64,000 bases of DNA from CAWUEZ02 sp963921355 (GTDB taxonomy: Bacteria > Pseudomonadota > Alphaproteobacteria > Thalassobaculales > Thalassobaculaceae), in the NCBI GenBank assembly GCA_963921355.3, contig OZ001190.1:310001-374000 (forward strand), given 5' to 3'. A program made the translations under genes and the position numbers. Below, piece by piece: positions 1-9,531 of this stretch (within the stretch, counting starts at the first letter, position 1; each line of letters starts with the position of its first letter). Below the pieces are notes generated by a model that had not been told where the DNA came from, ran no database searches, and saw only the letters and a program-made list of their open reading frames with translations.

Positions 1-1617
1 CCGCGCCCTTGGCGACGCCCAGGCCACCGCGGACGTCTTTCGCGCTCTGGTTCCCCGGCTGCGGGATCGCGGCATAACCACATTGGCCGAGGCGGAACGG
101 GCTTGCCGGTCCCTGACCGCGCGTCTGGATACCGAAGCCGCGGCCGGTTGGGTAGGCGGGGGCTTGGCCGCCGACACATTCCGGCGGATTGACAGCTTTC
201 CCTATCGCCATCGGGTGCGGGACCTGATGGCCTCGCCACCCCTGTCGGTCGCGGACGATACGACGCTGCGCGACGCGATCACCACGATGACCGAACACAA
301 GGTCAGTTCCCTCGTCTTCCAACCCCGGGACGGGACGACCCCACCGGGGATCGTCACCGAACGGGATGTCCTGCGCGCCATCGTTCGCAGTGACGCCGCC
401 GCTTTGACATCCACCGTCGTCGAGGTCGGCAGCCGGCCACTCGTCACCGTGGATGCCGACGAGTACGTCTACCGGGCGATGACGCGGATGTCGGCGGGCG
501 GGTTCCGCCACCTGGGCGTCACGGAAACCGACGGCGCACTGATCGGTGTGCTCAGCGCGCGCGATCTGCTCCGACAGCGCGCTCAGGAAGCGGTGTCGAT
601 CGGAGATGCCATCGACCGGGCGGCGACGAAGGACGATCTGGGACGCGTCTGGTCGAAACTGACTCCGGTCGTTCGCTCGCTGGTGGAAGAGAAGGTGGAC
701 GTCCGCGATGTCGCCGCGATCATCTCCCGGGAGCTGCGGGCGCTCTGCCGGCGCGCCTGCGACCTTTCGCTGGAGGCGATGCAACACGCGGGGCACGGAC
801 CGCCGCCGACACGGTTCGCTGTCCTGGTTCTGGGGTCCGGTGGCCGGGGGGAAAGCCTGCTGGCCATGGACCAGGATAACGCCATCGTCTATGGCGACAG
901 CGCCGACACGACGGCGGCAGACCGGTGGTTCGAGACGTTCGCCAGGGGCTTCAGCGACATCCTGAACGATGTTGGCGTGTCCTATTGTTCCGGCGGCGTC
1001 ATGGCCAGCAAGGCCGAGTGGCGGAGGGATGTCGCCGGCTGGCGGGACACCATCGGATCCTGGCTGACCCGGTCGAGGCCGGAGGACATCCTGAGGTCGG
1101 ACATCTTCTTCGACGCCGTTGCGGTGTACGGGGATGAGGGAATGGCCGAAACCCTGTGGCGGGATGCCGTCAGCGCCGCACAGGACACCCGCGTTTTTCT
1201 GCGCCTGCTCGCCCTCAACGCCGCTAAGGTGGAACCGCCGATCGGCCTTTTCGGGCGGTTCAGGTCGCAGGAGGGTCGGATCGATCTCAAGCTCGGCGGC
1301 GTGATGGCGATCTTCTCGGCCGCCCGGGTCCTCGCCCTTCAGCACGGCCTGGATGCCGCTCAACACCCGAGCGTCTGCGCGCGGCGGGCGCCGCCGGCAG
1401 CGCCTCCGCAGCCGCGATCGACGACCTGATCGAGGCCCATCGCATTCTTCTGGAGCAGATCCTGCGGCAACAGCTCCGGGACATTCCCCGCGGCATACCG
1501 TTGTCCAACCGGGTCGCGCCGGCGGAACTCTCCGGTCACGAGCGCCAGGAACTCAAATGGGCTCTGGAGCGGGTGTCGGACGTGCCGGGCCTGCTCGGAA
1601 CCCCGTTACTGGGCTGA
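1..1617 (+). pseudogene. CBS-pair / DUF294 nucleotidyltransferase-like protein, 5' partial and frameshifted
   Basis: The frame is open from base 2, so the gene begins before the window. Two CBS repeats (from the residues DLMASPPLSV, about 230-570) are followed by a DUF294 nucleotidyltransferase-like domain with GSGGRGE and MDQDNAIVY, then the DUF294 C-terminal substrate-binding domain. Proteins of this family are usually cytosolic nucleotide-sensing signalling proteins, sometimes fused to a cAMP-binding or exonuclease domain upstream. The frame in use to base 1359 runs into an unrelated arginine/proline tail ending at 1429. The expected C-terminus (STPERLRAAG through VPGLLGTPLLG) continues in another frame from 1360 to the TGA at 1615-1617. 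One missing base near 1358-1360 restores a continuous protein. Domain call is secure; whether the break is real is not. Confidence 0.85.
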
Positions 1618-1660
1618 CGCCCGGTGTTGCCGGGGCGCAGGCGAACGCCCGGTGCCCGCT

Positions 1661-2467
1661 TCAACTGTCCGATGGGGTCGGCGTGGCGGCGAGTGTCCGA
1701 ATCCGTTCGATCCCCGCCGTCAGCGCCGACTGCAGCAGGACGTGGTCCAGGCCATAGGCGATGAGCCGGAAGCCGAGCGCCCAGTAGCGCTCGAGCCAGT
1801 CGGCATCGGCAGCCAGGAACCCCGCCGGTTTACCGGCGGCGTCGGCCGCGGCGACGATGCGCCGAACCGCGGCCATATAGTCCGGGTGATCGAACTGACC
1901 GGCCAAGCCCATGGATCCGGTCAGGTCGAAATGCCCGAGCCAGACCACATCAACGCCGTCCACCGCGGCAATCGCCTCGACATTCTCGAGACCCCGCGCC
2001 GTCTCGACCAGAGCGATCACCAGGGTCCGTTCCCGGGCGTCACGGACCTTGCCGAGCGGATCGCCTGGCCGGTAGTCATCGTGGGCGATGCCGAAGGCCG
2101 CCCCCCGTTGACCGTCCGGCGGATAGTGCGCGGCCGCGACGATCCGTCGGGCCTGCTCGGGCGTCTCGACCATCGGCACCATGATGCCATGGGCACCGAT
2201 GTCGAGCGCCCGGGCGATCATCGGATAGTCGCCCGACGGGACCCGGACAAGTGGTGCGAGATCGAGCCCTCGGCAGCCGGCAACCTGCTGCTTGAGGGTT
2301 TCGAACGACACGCCGGAATGCTCCATGTCGTAGAGCACGAAATCGGCGCCGGTCGCCACCACGATCGCCGGCAGGCCGGGTACGAAAAATTCAAACACCA
2401 TGGTACCCGCGGCCGTGCCGTCGCGTGCCAGACGGCTCTTGAGATCTGATGTCATCCGCTCCCCCAT
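1661..2467 (-). CDS. HpcH/HpaI-family class II aldolase
   Basis: Predicted metal-dependent aldolase that cleaves 2-keto-3-deoxy acids to pyruvate plus an aldehyde (HpaI, RhmA, GarL family). Length 268 residues is typical. Visible signatures are DMEHSG with the base His at about 50, the Arg of VRVPSGD at about 75, and the metal ligands Glu155 (LVETARG) and Asp181 (GHFDLTG). It is the last gene of a minus-strand operon with aroE 18 bp upstream and an amidohydrolase before it. A second ATG four codons downstream (2455) is an equally plausible start. The substrate cannot be read from sequence; the aroE neighbour suggests a cyclic polyol or hydroxyacid pathway, which is inference. Confidence 0.85.
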   Translation of the reverse strand: MGERMTSDLKSRLARDGTAAGTMVFEFFVPGLPAIVVATGADFVLYDMEHSGVSFETLKQQVAGCRGLDLAPLVRVPSGDYPMIARALDIGAHGIMVPMVETPEQARRIVAAAHYPPDGQRGAAFGIAHDDYRPGDPLGKVRDARERTLVIALVETARGLENVEAIAAVDGVDVVWLGHFDLTGSMGLAGQFDHPDYMAAVRRIVAAADAAGKPAGFLAADADWLERYWALGFRLIAYGLDHVLLQSALTAGIERIRTLAATPTPSDS

Positions 2468-2485
2468 CTGCCTCTTCTGCCCTCT

Positions 2486-3364
2486 CTATTCCGCGTCGAA
2501 CCCGTCGAAGGTCGCCCGCATGCGCTCGGCATCCGCAGCCACGCCGGTGAACAGCTCAAAAGCGCCGGCCGCCTGATGGACCGCCATCCCGGCACCGGAC
2601 AGGACCCGGCAACCGGCCGCGCGGGCGGCCGCCAGAAACGCGGTCTCCAGTGGAAAATAGACGATGTCGACGACCCAGTGCCGGACGGCCAGCGCTCCGG
2701 TCGGAATCGGGGTCCCCGGATGGTCGGCCATGCCGATCGGGGTCGCATTGACCACCCCGTCGACCGCACCCAGAACCATCAGGGGATCGGCAATCGCCTC
2801 GACCTCGGCGGCGCGGGCGCCTGCGGACAGCTGCGCCGACAGATCCCGCGCCCGTGCCGGCTGGGCGTCGGCAATCAGAAGGCGCGTGACACCGATCTCC
2901 AGCAGGGCGCTGGCGACCGCTGCGCCAGCCCCGCCCGCACCGAGCAGGAGGACGGTATCCCTGGGCATTTCAGCCATTTCGCGACGGAAACTCTCGGCGA
3001 AGCCCAGGACGTCCGTGTTGTGGCCGATCCGCCGGCCGGCTTGAAACACCACCGTGTTGATGGCGCCGATCGCGCGCGCCGGGGCCGACACCTCGTCGAC
3101 CAGCGCCACGGCATCGCGCTTGAACGGATGGGTGACGTTCACACCGGCAAATCCGCAGAGCTCCGCTGCCCGCAGCAGGTCGGCGAGGGACGGTACCGGA
3201 TCACTTATCAGGTCGAGGTCGAGCCGCCGGTAGACATAGCGCAGGCCCAGCCGCGCGCCTTCCACCTCATGCATGCGGGGCGTGCGCGACGGGCCGATAC
3301 CACGCCCGATGAGGCCGACCAGAACGGTCCGCCCGGTACCGCGCCTCAGGTCTCCGCGGGTCAC
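2486..3364 (-). CDS. aroE: shikimate/quinate dehydrogenase family protein
   Basis: NAD(P)-dependent dehydrogenase of the AroE family, 292 residues. The substrate-domain signature NVTHPFK (76-82, catalytic Lys82), the NTD motif with Asp118, and the nucleotide loop GAGGAG (142-147) are all present. The substrate-binding Ser loop reads SRTPRMHE instead of the usual SxSPxMHN. Its ATG overlaps the TGA of the upstream amidohydrolase (ATGA), so the two are translationally coupled. Position between a hydrolase and an aldolase, not with aromatic biosynthesis genes, makes a catabolic quinate/shikimate-type role plausible; a biosynthetic AroE elsewhere in the genome would support that. Confidence 0.85.
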   Translation of the reverse strand: MTRGDLRRGTGRTVLVGLIGRGIGPSRTPRMHEVEGARLGLRYVYRRLDLDLISDPVPSLADLLRAAELCGFAGVNVTHPFKRDAVALVDEVSAPARAIGAINTVVFQAGRRIGHNTDVLGFAESFRREMAEMPRDTVLLLGAGGAGAAVASALLEIGVTRLLIADAQPARARDLSAQLSAGARAAEVEAIADPLMVLGAVDGVVNATPIGMADHPGTPIPTGALAVRHWVVDIVYFPLETAFLAAARAAGCRVLSGAGMAVHQAAGAFELFTGVAADAERMRATFDGFDAE

Positions 3365-5007
3365 AGCCCACGCTGATGAACGATGGTGCCGCCGAGCACC
3401 GTCATGTCGACCTGGACATCCCGAATCTCATCCGGCGGAACCGTGAAATAGTCGCGGTCCAGGACCGCGATGTCGGCCAGCTTACCGACCTCGAGCGATC
3501 CCTTCAGATGCTCTTCGCGGCCGGCATAGGCCCCGAGCCACGTATAGGCGCGCAGGGCCTCGATAGGCGTGATCGCCTGGACGGCATCCAGATCGCCGCC
3601 GGTATCGGACTTGCGGTTGACCAGCGACCAGAGTGCGAGAAACGGGTTCGCCTTGCAGACCATGGCGTCAGAATGCCCGGGGGCCACGATCCCGGCGTCG
3701 ATCAGGGAGCGGTGCGGCCACATCCGGCCCATCGCCGCCTGTCCGCGGTTGGCGATATAGGCGTCACCGAGGTCGTACATGAACCCCGTCGCCGAACTGT
3801 CGATCACGTTGAGGCGCTTCAACCGGTCCTGAAGGTTGGGCGTAACGTAGCAGCAATGCTCGACCCGCATGCGATGGTCGGCGATCGGGTGGGTGTCGAG
3901 GCAATGCTGGATGGCGTCCAGGGCGAAATCGATCCCGCGGTCGCCGACCCCCTCGATCATCACTTGCAGCCCGGCCCGATGGGCGTTCCGCGCGCGGCTC
4001 TTCAGATCCTCAAGCTCGTACCGTAGGACCCCGGTGTTGGGATCTGGCTCGCCTTCGATCTTACGGCCGATATAGGGCTCGTAATAGGCGGCCGTACGGC
4101 CGGAGGTCGAGCAGTCGGGGCACCATTCGACACCGATCACCCGCACCCAGTCGTCGCCGAAACCGGAACGGATGCCGGCGTCGACCGTCGCCTCCACCAG
4201 GCCGGCCTCGCGCCCTGAGACGATAATGCCGACCCGCATGGCCAGGCGCCCCGCATCCTTCATCATCTGATAGGCCTGGATCGCCTTCGACGGGGTGAGC
4301 GAGTTGTAGACCGACGTGATCCCGTAGGCGGTCCACTCGGCGAACACCCGCTCCAGCCCGTCGGCGATGCTCTCGGGCGTATCGCCGTCATGAATGCGAT
4401 CGAGGAACAGGTGGGCGGCCATCTCGCGCACCAGGCCGGTCAGTTGCCCGGTCTCGGGATGTTTGTCGAAATGGCCGAACTCGGGGTCAGGGGTCGACTC
4501 GTCGATCCCAAGCTCCGCGAAGGCCCGGCTGTTGGCGGGCCCGATATGGCCGTCGGTGCGCAGGATGAACAGCGGCCTGCCCTTGGCCGCCGTATCCATC
4601 TCCTCGATCGTCGGATAGCCGCCGGACTTGTTCTCGTTGAGACGGTAGCCGGCGATCCAGTCATCCGGGCCACGGGCGTCGGCGGCATCGGCAATCCGGG
4701 CCAGCAGGGCCTCGCGGCTTTGGATCCGGTCGGGACTCAGGAGCTCCCAGGAGGCCAGCCGCGCGGCATAGGAATCCGGATGGCAGTGGCTGTCGACGAT
4801 GCCCGGAATGGCAGTCTGGCCGGCGAGATCGACGCTGAGCGTTTCCGGACCGGCCAATGCCTCCACCGATCGGTTGTCGCCCAGGGCCACGATCCGGCCG
4901 TCCCGCGCTGCCAGCGCCTCGACGATCCTGTCCTCACCGTCGAGGGTGGCGATCTTGCCGGAGGTCAGCACCAGGTCGGCATGCAGTGATGTCATCGGCG
5001 AGGTCAT
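3361..5007 (-). CDS. amidohydrolase family 3 protein (YtcJ/NfdA-like)
   Basis: Metal-dependent hydrolase, 548 residues from the ATG at 5007 (a second ATG at 4995 is possible). It starts with the beta-sandwich domain (ADLVLTSGKIATLD), then the metal motif DSHCH at about 72-76, later His motifs around RVEHCCYVTP, and a C-terminal GHSD that supplies the last metal ligand. This is the amidohydrolase_3 group that includes N-substituted formamide deformylase and many exoenzyme-like hydrolases of unknown substrate. First gene of an operon with aroE and an HpcH aldolase, and divergent from urtA. The reading frame stays open far upstream through the urtA antisense strand, but nothing there resembles this family. 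Confidence 0.85.
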   Translation of the reverse strand: MTSPMTSLHADLVLTSGKIATLDGEDRIVEALAARDGRIVALGDNRSVEALAGPETLSVDLAGQTAIPGIVDSHCHPDSYAARLASWELLSPDRIQSREALLARIADAADARGPDDWIAGYRLNENKSGGYPTIEEMDTAAKGRPLFILRTDGHIGPANSRAFAELGIDESTPDPEFGHFDKHPETGQLTGLVREMAAHLFLDRIHDGDTPESIADGLERVFAEWTAYGITSVYNSLTPSKAIQAYQMMKDAGRLAMRVGIIVSGREAGLVEATVDAGIRSGFGDDWVRVIGVEWCPDCSTSGRTAAYYEPYIGRKIEGEPDPNTGVLRYELEDLKSRARNAHRAGLQVMIEGVGDRGIDFALDAIQHCLDTHPIADHRMRVEHCCYVTPNLQDRLKRLNVIDSSATGFMYDLGDAYIANRGQAAMGRMWPHRSLIDAGIVAPGHSDAMVCKANPFLALWSLVNRKSDTGGDLDAVQAITPIEALRAYTWLGAYAGREEHLKGSLEVGKLADIAVLDRDYFTVPPDEIRDVQVDMTVLGGTIVHQRGL

Positions 5008-5379
5008 CGGCTCGGCTTCTGTCGGCGGCTGAGATCGCAACGCTACGATCGTGTCCCGGAATCCTTGCCAGGAACAGCCGCGGGGACAAGGTCCAACATG
5101 GCCCGGGAGAGTGCCCTGCCGCTGCGCACGCGTTCCTGGATCGCTCCTCGCCGACACGACGCGTTGGATTGGTCCTGTTGCCGCTTTTGTGGGCAATAGA
5201 ATGCTGCACTGCAAAAAACAAAGCCAGACCGTGTCCCGGCTGTCCGACGCATTAATCGATAAACCACTGAATTCTAACACTGGTCGTGCAAAGAACGGCA
5301 TGGCGAGCGTATGGCACGAGTCCTGCGAATGAGTCCCCCCTGGCGCGGGCGAACCGCTCGCAACCATGAGGGCTTCCAT
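5008..5379. other. divergent intergenic region before urtA
   Basis: This 372-bp stretch separates the amidohydrolase operon from urtA. It carries the sigma-54 promoter described at 5312-5327 and an A-rich patch near 5213-5220. I see no convincing ORF: short frames here match nothing I recognise and overlap regulatory DNA. An enhancer-type NtrC site would be expected 100-200 bp upstream of the promoter, but I could not find a clear TGCAC-N-GTGCA dyad. Confidence 0.6.
5312..5327 (+). promoter_or_regulatory. sigma-54 (RpoN) promoter of the urt operon
   Basis: TGGCACGAGTCCTGCG has the GG-N10-GC spacing of -24/-12 promoters (GG at 5313-5314, GC at 5325-5326) and the TGGCACG half is a consensus match. 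Transcription would start near 5338, leaving about 40 nt before the urtA ATG at 5380. RpoN/NtrC control of urea uptake under nitrogen limitation is established in several proteobacteria, which fits. Confidence 0.75.
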
Positions 5380-6669
5380 ATGAAAATAACGAACCTTTTG
5401 AAGGGGTCCGTCCTTGGACTCGCCACCGGCCTGGCCCTGTCCTCCGCGGTGCACGCGGAAGACACGATCAAGGTGGGTATCCTGCACTCTCTCTCGGGCA
5501 CCATGGCGATCAGCGAGACGACGCTGAAGGACGCCATGCTGATGCTGATCGAGCAGCAGAACGAAAAAGGCGGTCTGCTGGGCAAGAAGCTCGAGCCCGT
5601 GGTTGTCGATCCCGCCTCCGACTGGCCGCTGTTCGCTGAGAAGGCCCGCGAACTGATCGCGGTCGAGAAGGTTTCGGCGGTGTTCGGCGCCTGGACCAGT
5701 GTCTCCCGCAAGTCCGTGCTGCCGGTATTCGAGGAGCTGAACAGCCTGCTGTTCTACCCGGTGCAGTACGAAGGCGAGGAAAGCCAGCGCAACGTCTTCT
5801 ATACCGGTGCGGCGCCGAATCAGCAGGCGATCCCGGCGGTCGACTATCTGGCTGATGTCGAGGGCGTGGAGCGCTGGGTCCTGGCCGGCACCGACTACGT
5901 CTACCCGCGCACGACCAACAAGATCCTCGAGACCTATCTGAAGGACAGCGGCGTCGCCGCTGAGGACATCATGATCAGCTACACGCCGTTCGGACATTCC
6001 GACTGGCAGACGATCGTGTCCGACATCAAGGCGTTCGGTTCGGCCGGCAAGAAGACGGCTGTCGTTTCGACCATCAACGGCGACGCCAACGTGCCGTTCT
6101 ACAAGGAGCTCGCCAACCAGGGCATCAAGGCCGAGGACATTCCGGTGGTCGCCTTCTCCGTCGGTGAAGAGGAACTCGCCGGCATCGACACCGGTCCGCT
6201 GGTCGGCCACCTCGCCGCCTGGAACTACTTCATGTCGGCCGACACCGAGGAGAACGAGGCCTTCATCGAAGCCTGGCACGAGTTCATCGGTGACGAGGAC
6301 CGGGTGACCAACGATCCGATGGAAGCCCATTACATCGGCTTCAACATGTGGGTCAAAGCGGTCGAGAAGGCCGGCACTACCGACGCCGACGCGGTCATCG
6401 ACGCGATCGTCGGCGTCAGCGTTCCGAATCTGACCGGCGGCTACTCGGCGATGATGCCGAACCACCACATCACCAAGCCGGTGCTGATCGGCGAGATCCA
6501 GGACGACGGCCAGTTCGAAACCGTCTTCGAGACCCCCGGTCTGGTGGTCGGCGATGCCTGGTCCGACTTTCTGCCGGACAGCAAGGACCTGATCGCTGAC
6601 TGGCGGGCGCCGATGGGCTGCGGCAACTTCAACACCGCGACCGGCCGCTGCAGCGGCCAGGGCAGCTGA
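5380..6669 (+). CDS. urtA: urea ABC transporter substrate-binding protein UrtA
   Basis: Periplasmic urea receptor of the urtABCDE importer. The start at 5380 (MKITNLLKG) is chosen because GAGGG lies 7 nt upstream and a Sec signal peptide follows (cleavage after SSAVHA). The mature part begins EDTIKVGILHSLSGTMA and contains DPASDWPLFAEKA and the C-terminal WRAPMGCGNFNT stretch typical of UrtA, which separates it from general leucine/amide receptors. Length 429 residues is normal. It is followed by a GC-rich stem-loop at 6685-6713 and then urtB, and preceded by a sigma-54 promoter, indicating nitrogen control. Confidence 0.95.
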   Translation: MKITNLLKGSVLGLATGLALSSAVHAEDTIKVGILHSLSGTMAISETTLKDAMLMLIEQQNEKGGLLGKKLEPVVVDPASDWPLFAEKARELIAVEKVSAVFGAWTSVSRKSVLPVFEELNSLLFYPVQYEGEESQRNVFYTGAAPNQQAIPAVDYLADVEGVERWVLAGTDYVYPRTTNKILETYLKDSGVAAEDIMISYTPFGHSDWQTIVSDIKAFGSAGKKTAVVSTINGDANVPFYKELANQGIKAEDIPVVAFSVGEEELAGIDTGPLVGHLAAWNYFMSADTEENEAFIEAWHEFIGDEDRVTNDPMEAHYIGFNMWVKAVEKAGTTDADAVIDAIVGVSVPNLTGGYSAMMPNHHITKPVLIGEIQDDGQFETVFETPGLVVGDAWSDFLPDSKDLIADWRAPMGCGNFNTATGRCSGQGS

Positions 6670-6684
6670 TCGCCCTGCAGAACC

Positions 6685-6713
6685 CGGGGGGCCCGCCTGC
6701 AGCGGACCCCCCG
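6685..6713 (+). terminator. stem-loop between urtA and urtB
   Basis: Twelve-base arms (6685-6696 and 6702-6713) with one mismatch enclose a five-base loop. A short pyrimidine stretch follows, but no U-run, so this is probably an attenuator or 3'-end stabiliser that lets urtA mRNA accumulate above urtBCDE. Confidence 0.55.
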
Positions 6714-6763
6714 ACCTTTCCAGCCAAACACTAGAACCCACCTCAAACGGGCAAACGGCAGAC

Positions 6764-8374
6764 ATGCGTCGCATTCTCCTGGCCGTCCTGGTCGTCGCCA
6801 GCGCCCTGTTCAGCGCGCCGTTGGCGGCACAGCAGGATGAGATCCGCGCCCTGATGGCCGAGCTCGCCGGCGCGAAATTCAAGAAGACAGCCGAAGTCGT
6901 CGCCAACCTCGCGGCTACCGGCGACCCGGCGGTGGTTCCGGTTCTGACGGCGCTCGGTGCCGGCGACCTTTTCTTCCGGAAATCCGACAACGCGATCTTC
7001 GTCGCCGTCAAAGACGGCAGACGCTATCAGTTGAGCGACCCGCTGACCGGGGCCGCGGCCGGGGATGCGGGCCGGCGCGAGGTCAAGAAGATCCGGGTCA
7101 ACAACAGCCTGCGCCGCGCGATCCGGGCGGCGATCGGCACCCTGACCCTGCTGAGCCCGGACCGCGCCACTCGGCGCGCGGCCGCGGAAGCCATCCTGAA
7201 GAGCCGCGATCCCGACGCCATCCCCGCTCTCGATACCGCGATCGCGGCGGAGCAGGACGAGCGGACCCGCGGCCTGATGGAGCGGGCCCGCGCCGCCGCA
7301 GTGCTGAACAGCACCGCCGGCGGACCGGAGAAACTCGAGGCGGTGTCGGTCATCGCCGCCCGCGCCGACCAGGACGCACGGTCGATCTTGCTGGCCGCCC
7401 TGGAAGGCGCCGAACCGGCCCTGGCCGACGCCATCACCACCGCGGTCGCCGAGGTCGAGCGTAGCCTCGCTCTGTGGTCGATGGCCCAGAACGTCTGGTA
7501 CGGATTGTCGCTGGGGTCGGTGCTGCTGCTGGCTGCCATCGGCCTCGCCATCACCTTCGGGGTTATGGGCGTCATCAACATGGCCCATGGCGAGATGGTG
7601 ATGATCGGCGCCTATGTGACCTTCGTGGTGCAGGAGATCATCCGCACCCAGGCCCCGGCCTTGTTCGATGTCTCGCTGCTGATCGCCCTGCCCTTGGCGT
7701 TCGGCGTCGCAGGGGCAGTGGGCATCGCTATTGAGCGCGGCGTGATCCGCTTTCTCTATGGCCGGCCGCTCGAAACCCTTTTGGCCACCTGGGGCCTGTC
7801 GCTGATCCTGCAGCAGGCGGTCCGCACCATTTTCGGACCGACCAATCAGGAAGTCGGGGCACCCAGCTGGATGAGCGGCGCGTTCGAGCTCGGAGGCCTG
7901 ACCCTGACCTACGGCCGGGTCTGGATCATCGTGTTCGCGCTGGTCGTGTTCGCCGCCCTGGTGATCGTCCTGCGCCGGACCAATTTCGGCCTGCAGACGC
8001 GTGCGGTGACCCAAAACCGCCGCATGGCTGGATCCATGGGCATCCGCACGAACTGGACCGACGCGCTGACCTTCGGGCTCGGGTCCGGAATCGCCGGTGT
8101 TGCCGGAGTCGCCCTGTCGCAGATCGACAATGTCAGCCCCAATCTCGGCCAGTCCTACATCATCGACAGTTTCATGGTCGTGGTGTTCGGCGGGGTCGGC
8201 AATCTCTGGGGCACCCTGGTCGGGGCCCTGTCGCTCGGGGTGCTCAACAAGTTCCTGGAACCCTACGCCGGCGCCATGCTCGGCAAGATTCTGGTTCTGG
8301 TCTTCATCATCCTGTTCATCCAGAAGCGGCCGCGCGGGTTGTTCGCCCTCAAGGGCCGGGCGGTGGATCAATGA
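6764..8374 (+). CDS. urtB: urea ABC transporter permease UrtB
   Basis: Inner-membrane permease of the urea importer, LivH type. The protein is 536 residues: a signal-like N-terminus (MRRILLAVLVVAS), then about 220 residues of soluble alpha-helical sequence characteristic of UrtB, then the permease domain from about residue 245 with GLAITFGVMGVINMAHGEM and the C-terminal KRPRGLFA. The stop overlaps the urtC ATG (8371-8374). The long N-terminal region is a family feature, not a fusion. Confidence 0.93.
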   Translation: MRRILLAVLVVASALFSAPLAAQQDEIRALMAELAGAKFKKTAEVVANLAATGDPAVVPVLTALGAGDLFFRKSDNAIFVAVKDGRRYQLSDPLTGAAAGDAGRREVKKIRVNNSLRRAIRAAIGTLTLLSPDRATRRAAAEAILKSRDPDAIPALDTAIAAEQDERTRGLMERARAAAVLNSTAGGPEKLEAVSVIAARADQDARSILLAALEGAEPALADAITTAVAEVERSLALWSMAQNVWYGLSLGSVLLLAAIGLAITFGVMGVINMAHGEMVMIGAYVTFVVQEIIRTQAPALFDVSLLIALPLAFGVAGAVGIAIERGVIRFLYGRPLETLLATWGLSLILQQAVRTIFGPTNQEVGAPSWMSGAFELGGLTLTYGRVWIIVFALVVFAALVIVLRRTNFGLQTRAVTQNRRMAGSMGIRTNWTDALTFGLGSGIAGVAGVALSQIDNVSPNLGQSYIIDSFMVVVFGGVGNLWGTLVGALSLGVLNKFLEPYAGAMLGKILVLVFIILFIQKRPRGLFALKGRAVDQ

Positions 8375-9531
8375 CCGGCACCGCTCTCAGCCGATGGCTC
8401 GGCGGGCCCGGCTGCATCCTGCTGATCGCCCTGGCGGTTGCCGCGGTCTACGTCCCGGCCGCCAACCAGCTGTTCCCGCCGGACTCGCCACTGCACATCG
8501 AGACCGTGACCGTGGTGCTGCTGGGCAAGTACCTGTGCTTCGCGATCCTGGCCCTTTCGATCGACCTGGTCTGGGGCTATTGCGGGATCCTGTCGCTTGG
8601 CCACGGGGCGTTCTTCGCCCTCGGCGGCTACGCCATGGGCATGCATCTGATGCGTGAGATCGGCAGCCGCGGCGTCTACGGCAACCCGGTGCTGCCCGAC
8701 TTCATGGTGTTCCTGAACTGGTCGGAACTGCCCTGGTACTGGCACGGGTTCGACCAGTTCTGGTTCGCCCTGCTGATGGTCGTCCTGGTTCCCGGCGCGC
8801 TCGCCTTCGCCTTCGGCGCGCTGGCCTTTCGCTCCCGGGTGACCGGCGTCTACCTCTCAATCATCACCCAGGCGATGACCTTCGCCCTGATGCTGGCGTT
8901 CTTCCGCAACGAGATGGGCTTCGGCGGCAACAACGGGTTGACCGACTTCAAGGACGTGCTGGGCTTCGATCTGCAGGCGGACGGGACGCGGATCGGCCTG
9001 TTTCTGCTGTCGGTGCTCACCCTGGCGGCGGCCTTCATCCTGTGCCGCATGATCGTCCTGTCGCGCCTCGGCAAGGTGCTGATCGCGGTCCGCGATGCCG
9101 AAAGCCGGGCGCGGTTCATCGGCTACCGGGTGGAACGCTACAAGCTGTTCGTGTTCACGATCTCGGCCATGATGGCCGGTCTGGCGGGCGCCCTCTACGT
9201 CCCCCAGGTCGGGATCATCAACCCCAGCGAGTTCACGCCCGCCAACTCGATCGAGGCGGTGATCTGGGTCGCCGTCGGTGGCCGCGGCACCCTGGTCGGG
9301 GCGGTGATCGGCGGCATCGGCGTCAACATGGGCAAGAGCTACTTCACCGGCGCCCTCCCGGAACTCTGGCTGTTCGCGCTCGGCGGTCTGTTCATCCTGG
9401 TCACCCTGTTCATGCCGCGTGGCATCCTCGGCCTGGTGTCGGACTGGCGGCCGCGCCGCCGCAATGCGACGCCATCGGGCAGCAGCGATACCCCGGCCGA
9501 GCCCGCCGCCGCGTCCGAGGAACGGGCATGA
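8371..9531 (+). CDS. urtC: urea ABC transporter permease UrtC
   Basis: Second permease of the urea importer (LivM type), 386 residues with about ten hydrophobic segments. LSIDLVWGYCGILSLGHGAFFALGGYAMG and the C-terminal MPRGILGLV are typical. It starts within the urtB stop codon and its own stop overlaps the urtD start (ATGA at 9528-9531), so the three genes are coupled. The final 25 residues are Ala/Pro/Ser-rich and probably a cytoplasmic tail. Confidence 0.93.
   Translation: MTGTALSRWLGGPGCILLIALAVAAVYVPAANQLFPPDSPLHIETVTVVLLGKYLCFAILALSIDLVWGYCGILSLGHGAFFALGGYAMGMHLMREIGSRGVYGNPVLPDFMVFLNWSELPWYWHGFDQFWFALLMVVLVPGALAFAFGALAFRSRVTGVYLSIITQAMTFALMLAFFRNEMGFGGNNGLTDFKDVLGFDLQADGTRIGLFLLSVLTLAAAFILCRMIVLSRLGKVLIAVRDAESRARFIGYRVERYKLFVFTISAMMAGLAGALYVPQVGIINPSEFTPANSIEAVIWVAVGGRGTLVGAVIGGIGVNMGKSYFTGALPELWLFALGGLFILVTLFMPRGILGLVSDWRPRRRNATPSGSSDTPAEPAAASEERA

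Noticed and set aside
5008..7011. Minus-strand open frame extending the amidohydrolase to more than 1200 residues
   Set aside because: The upstream part is antisense to urtA and the sigma-54 promoter, has no family similarity, and the amidohydrolase fold begins at 5007.
6743..8371. Long minus-strand frame opposite urtB
   Set aside because: Composition (His/Gln/Asp/Arg-rich) is typical of antisense frames of GC-rich genes; urtB is a clear family member.
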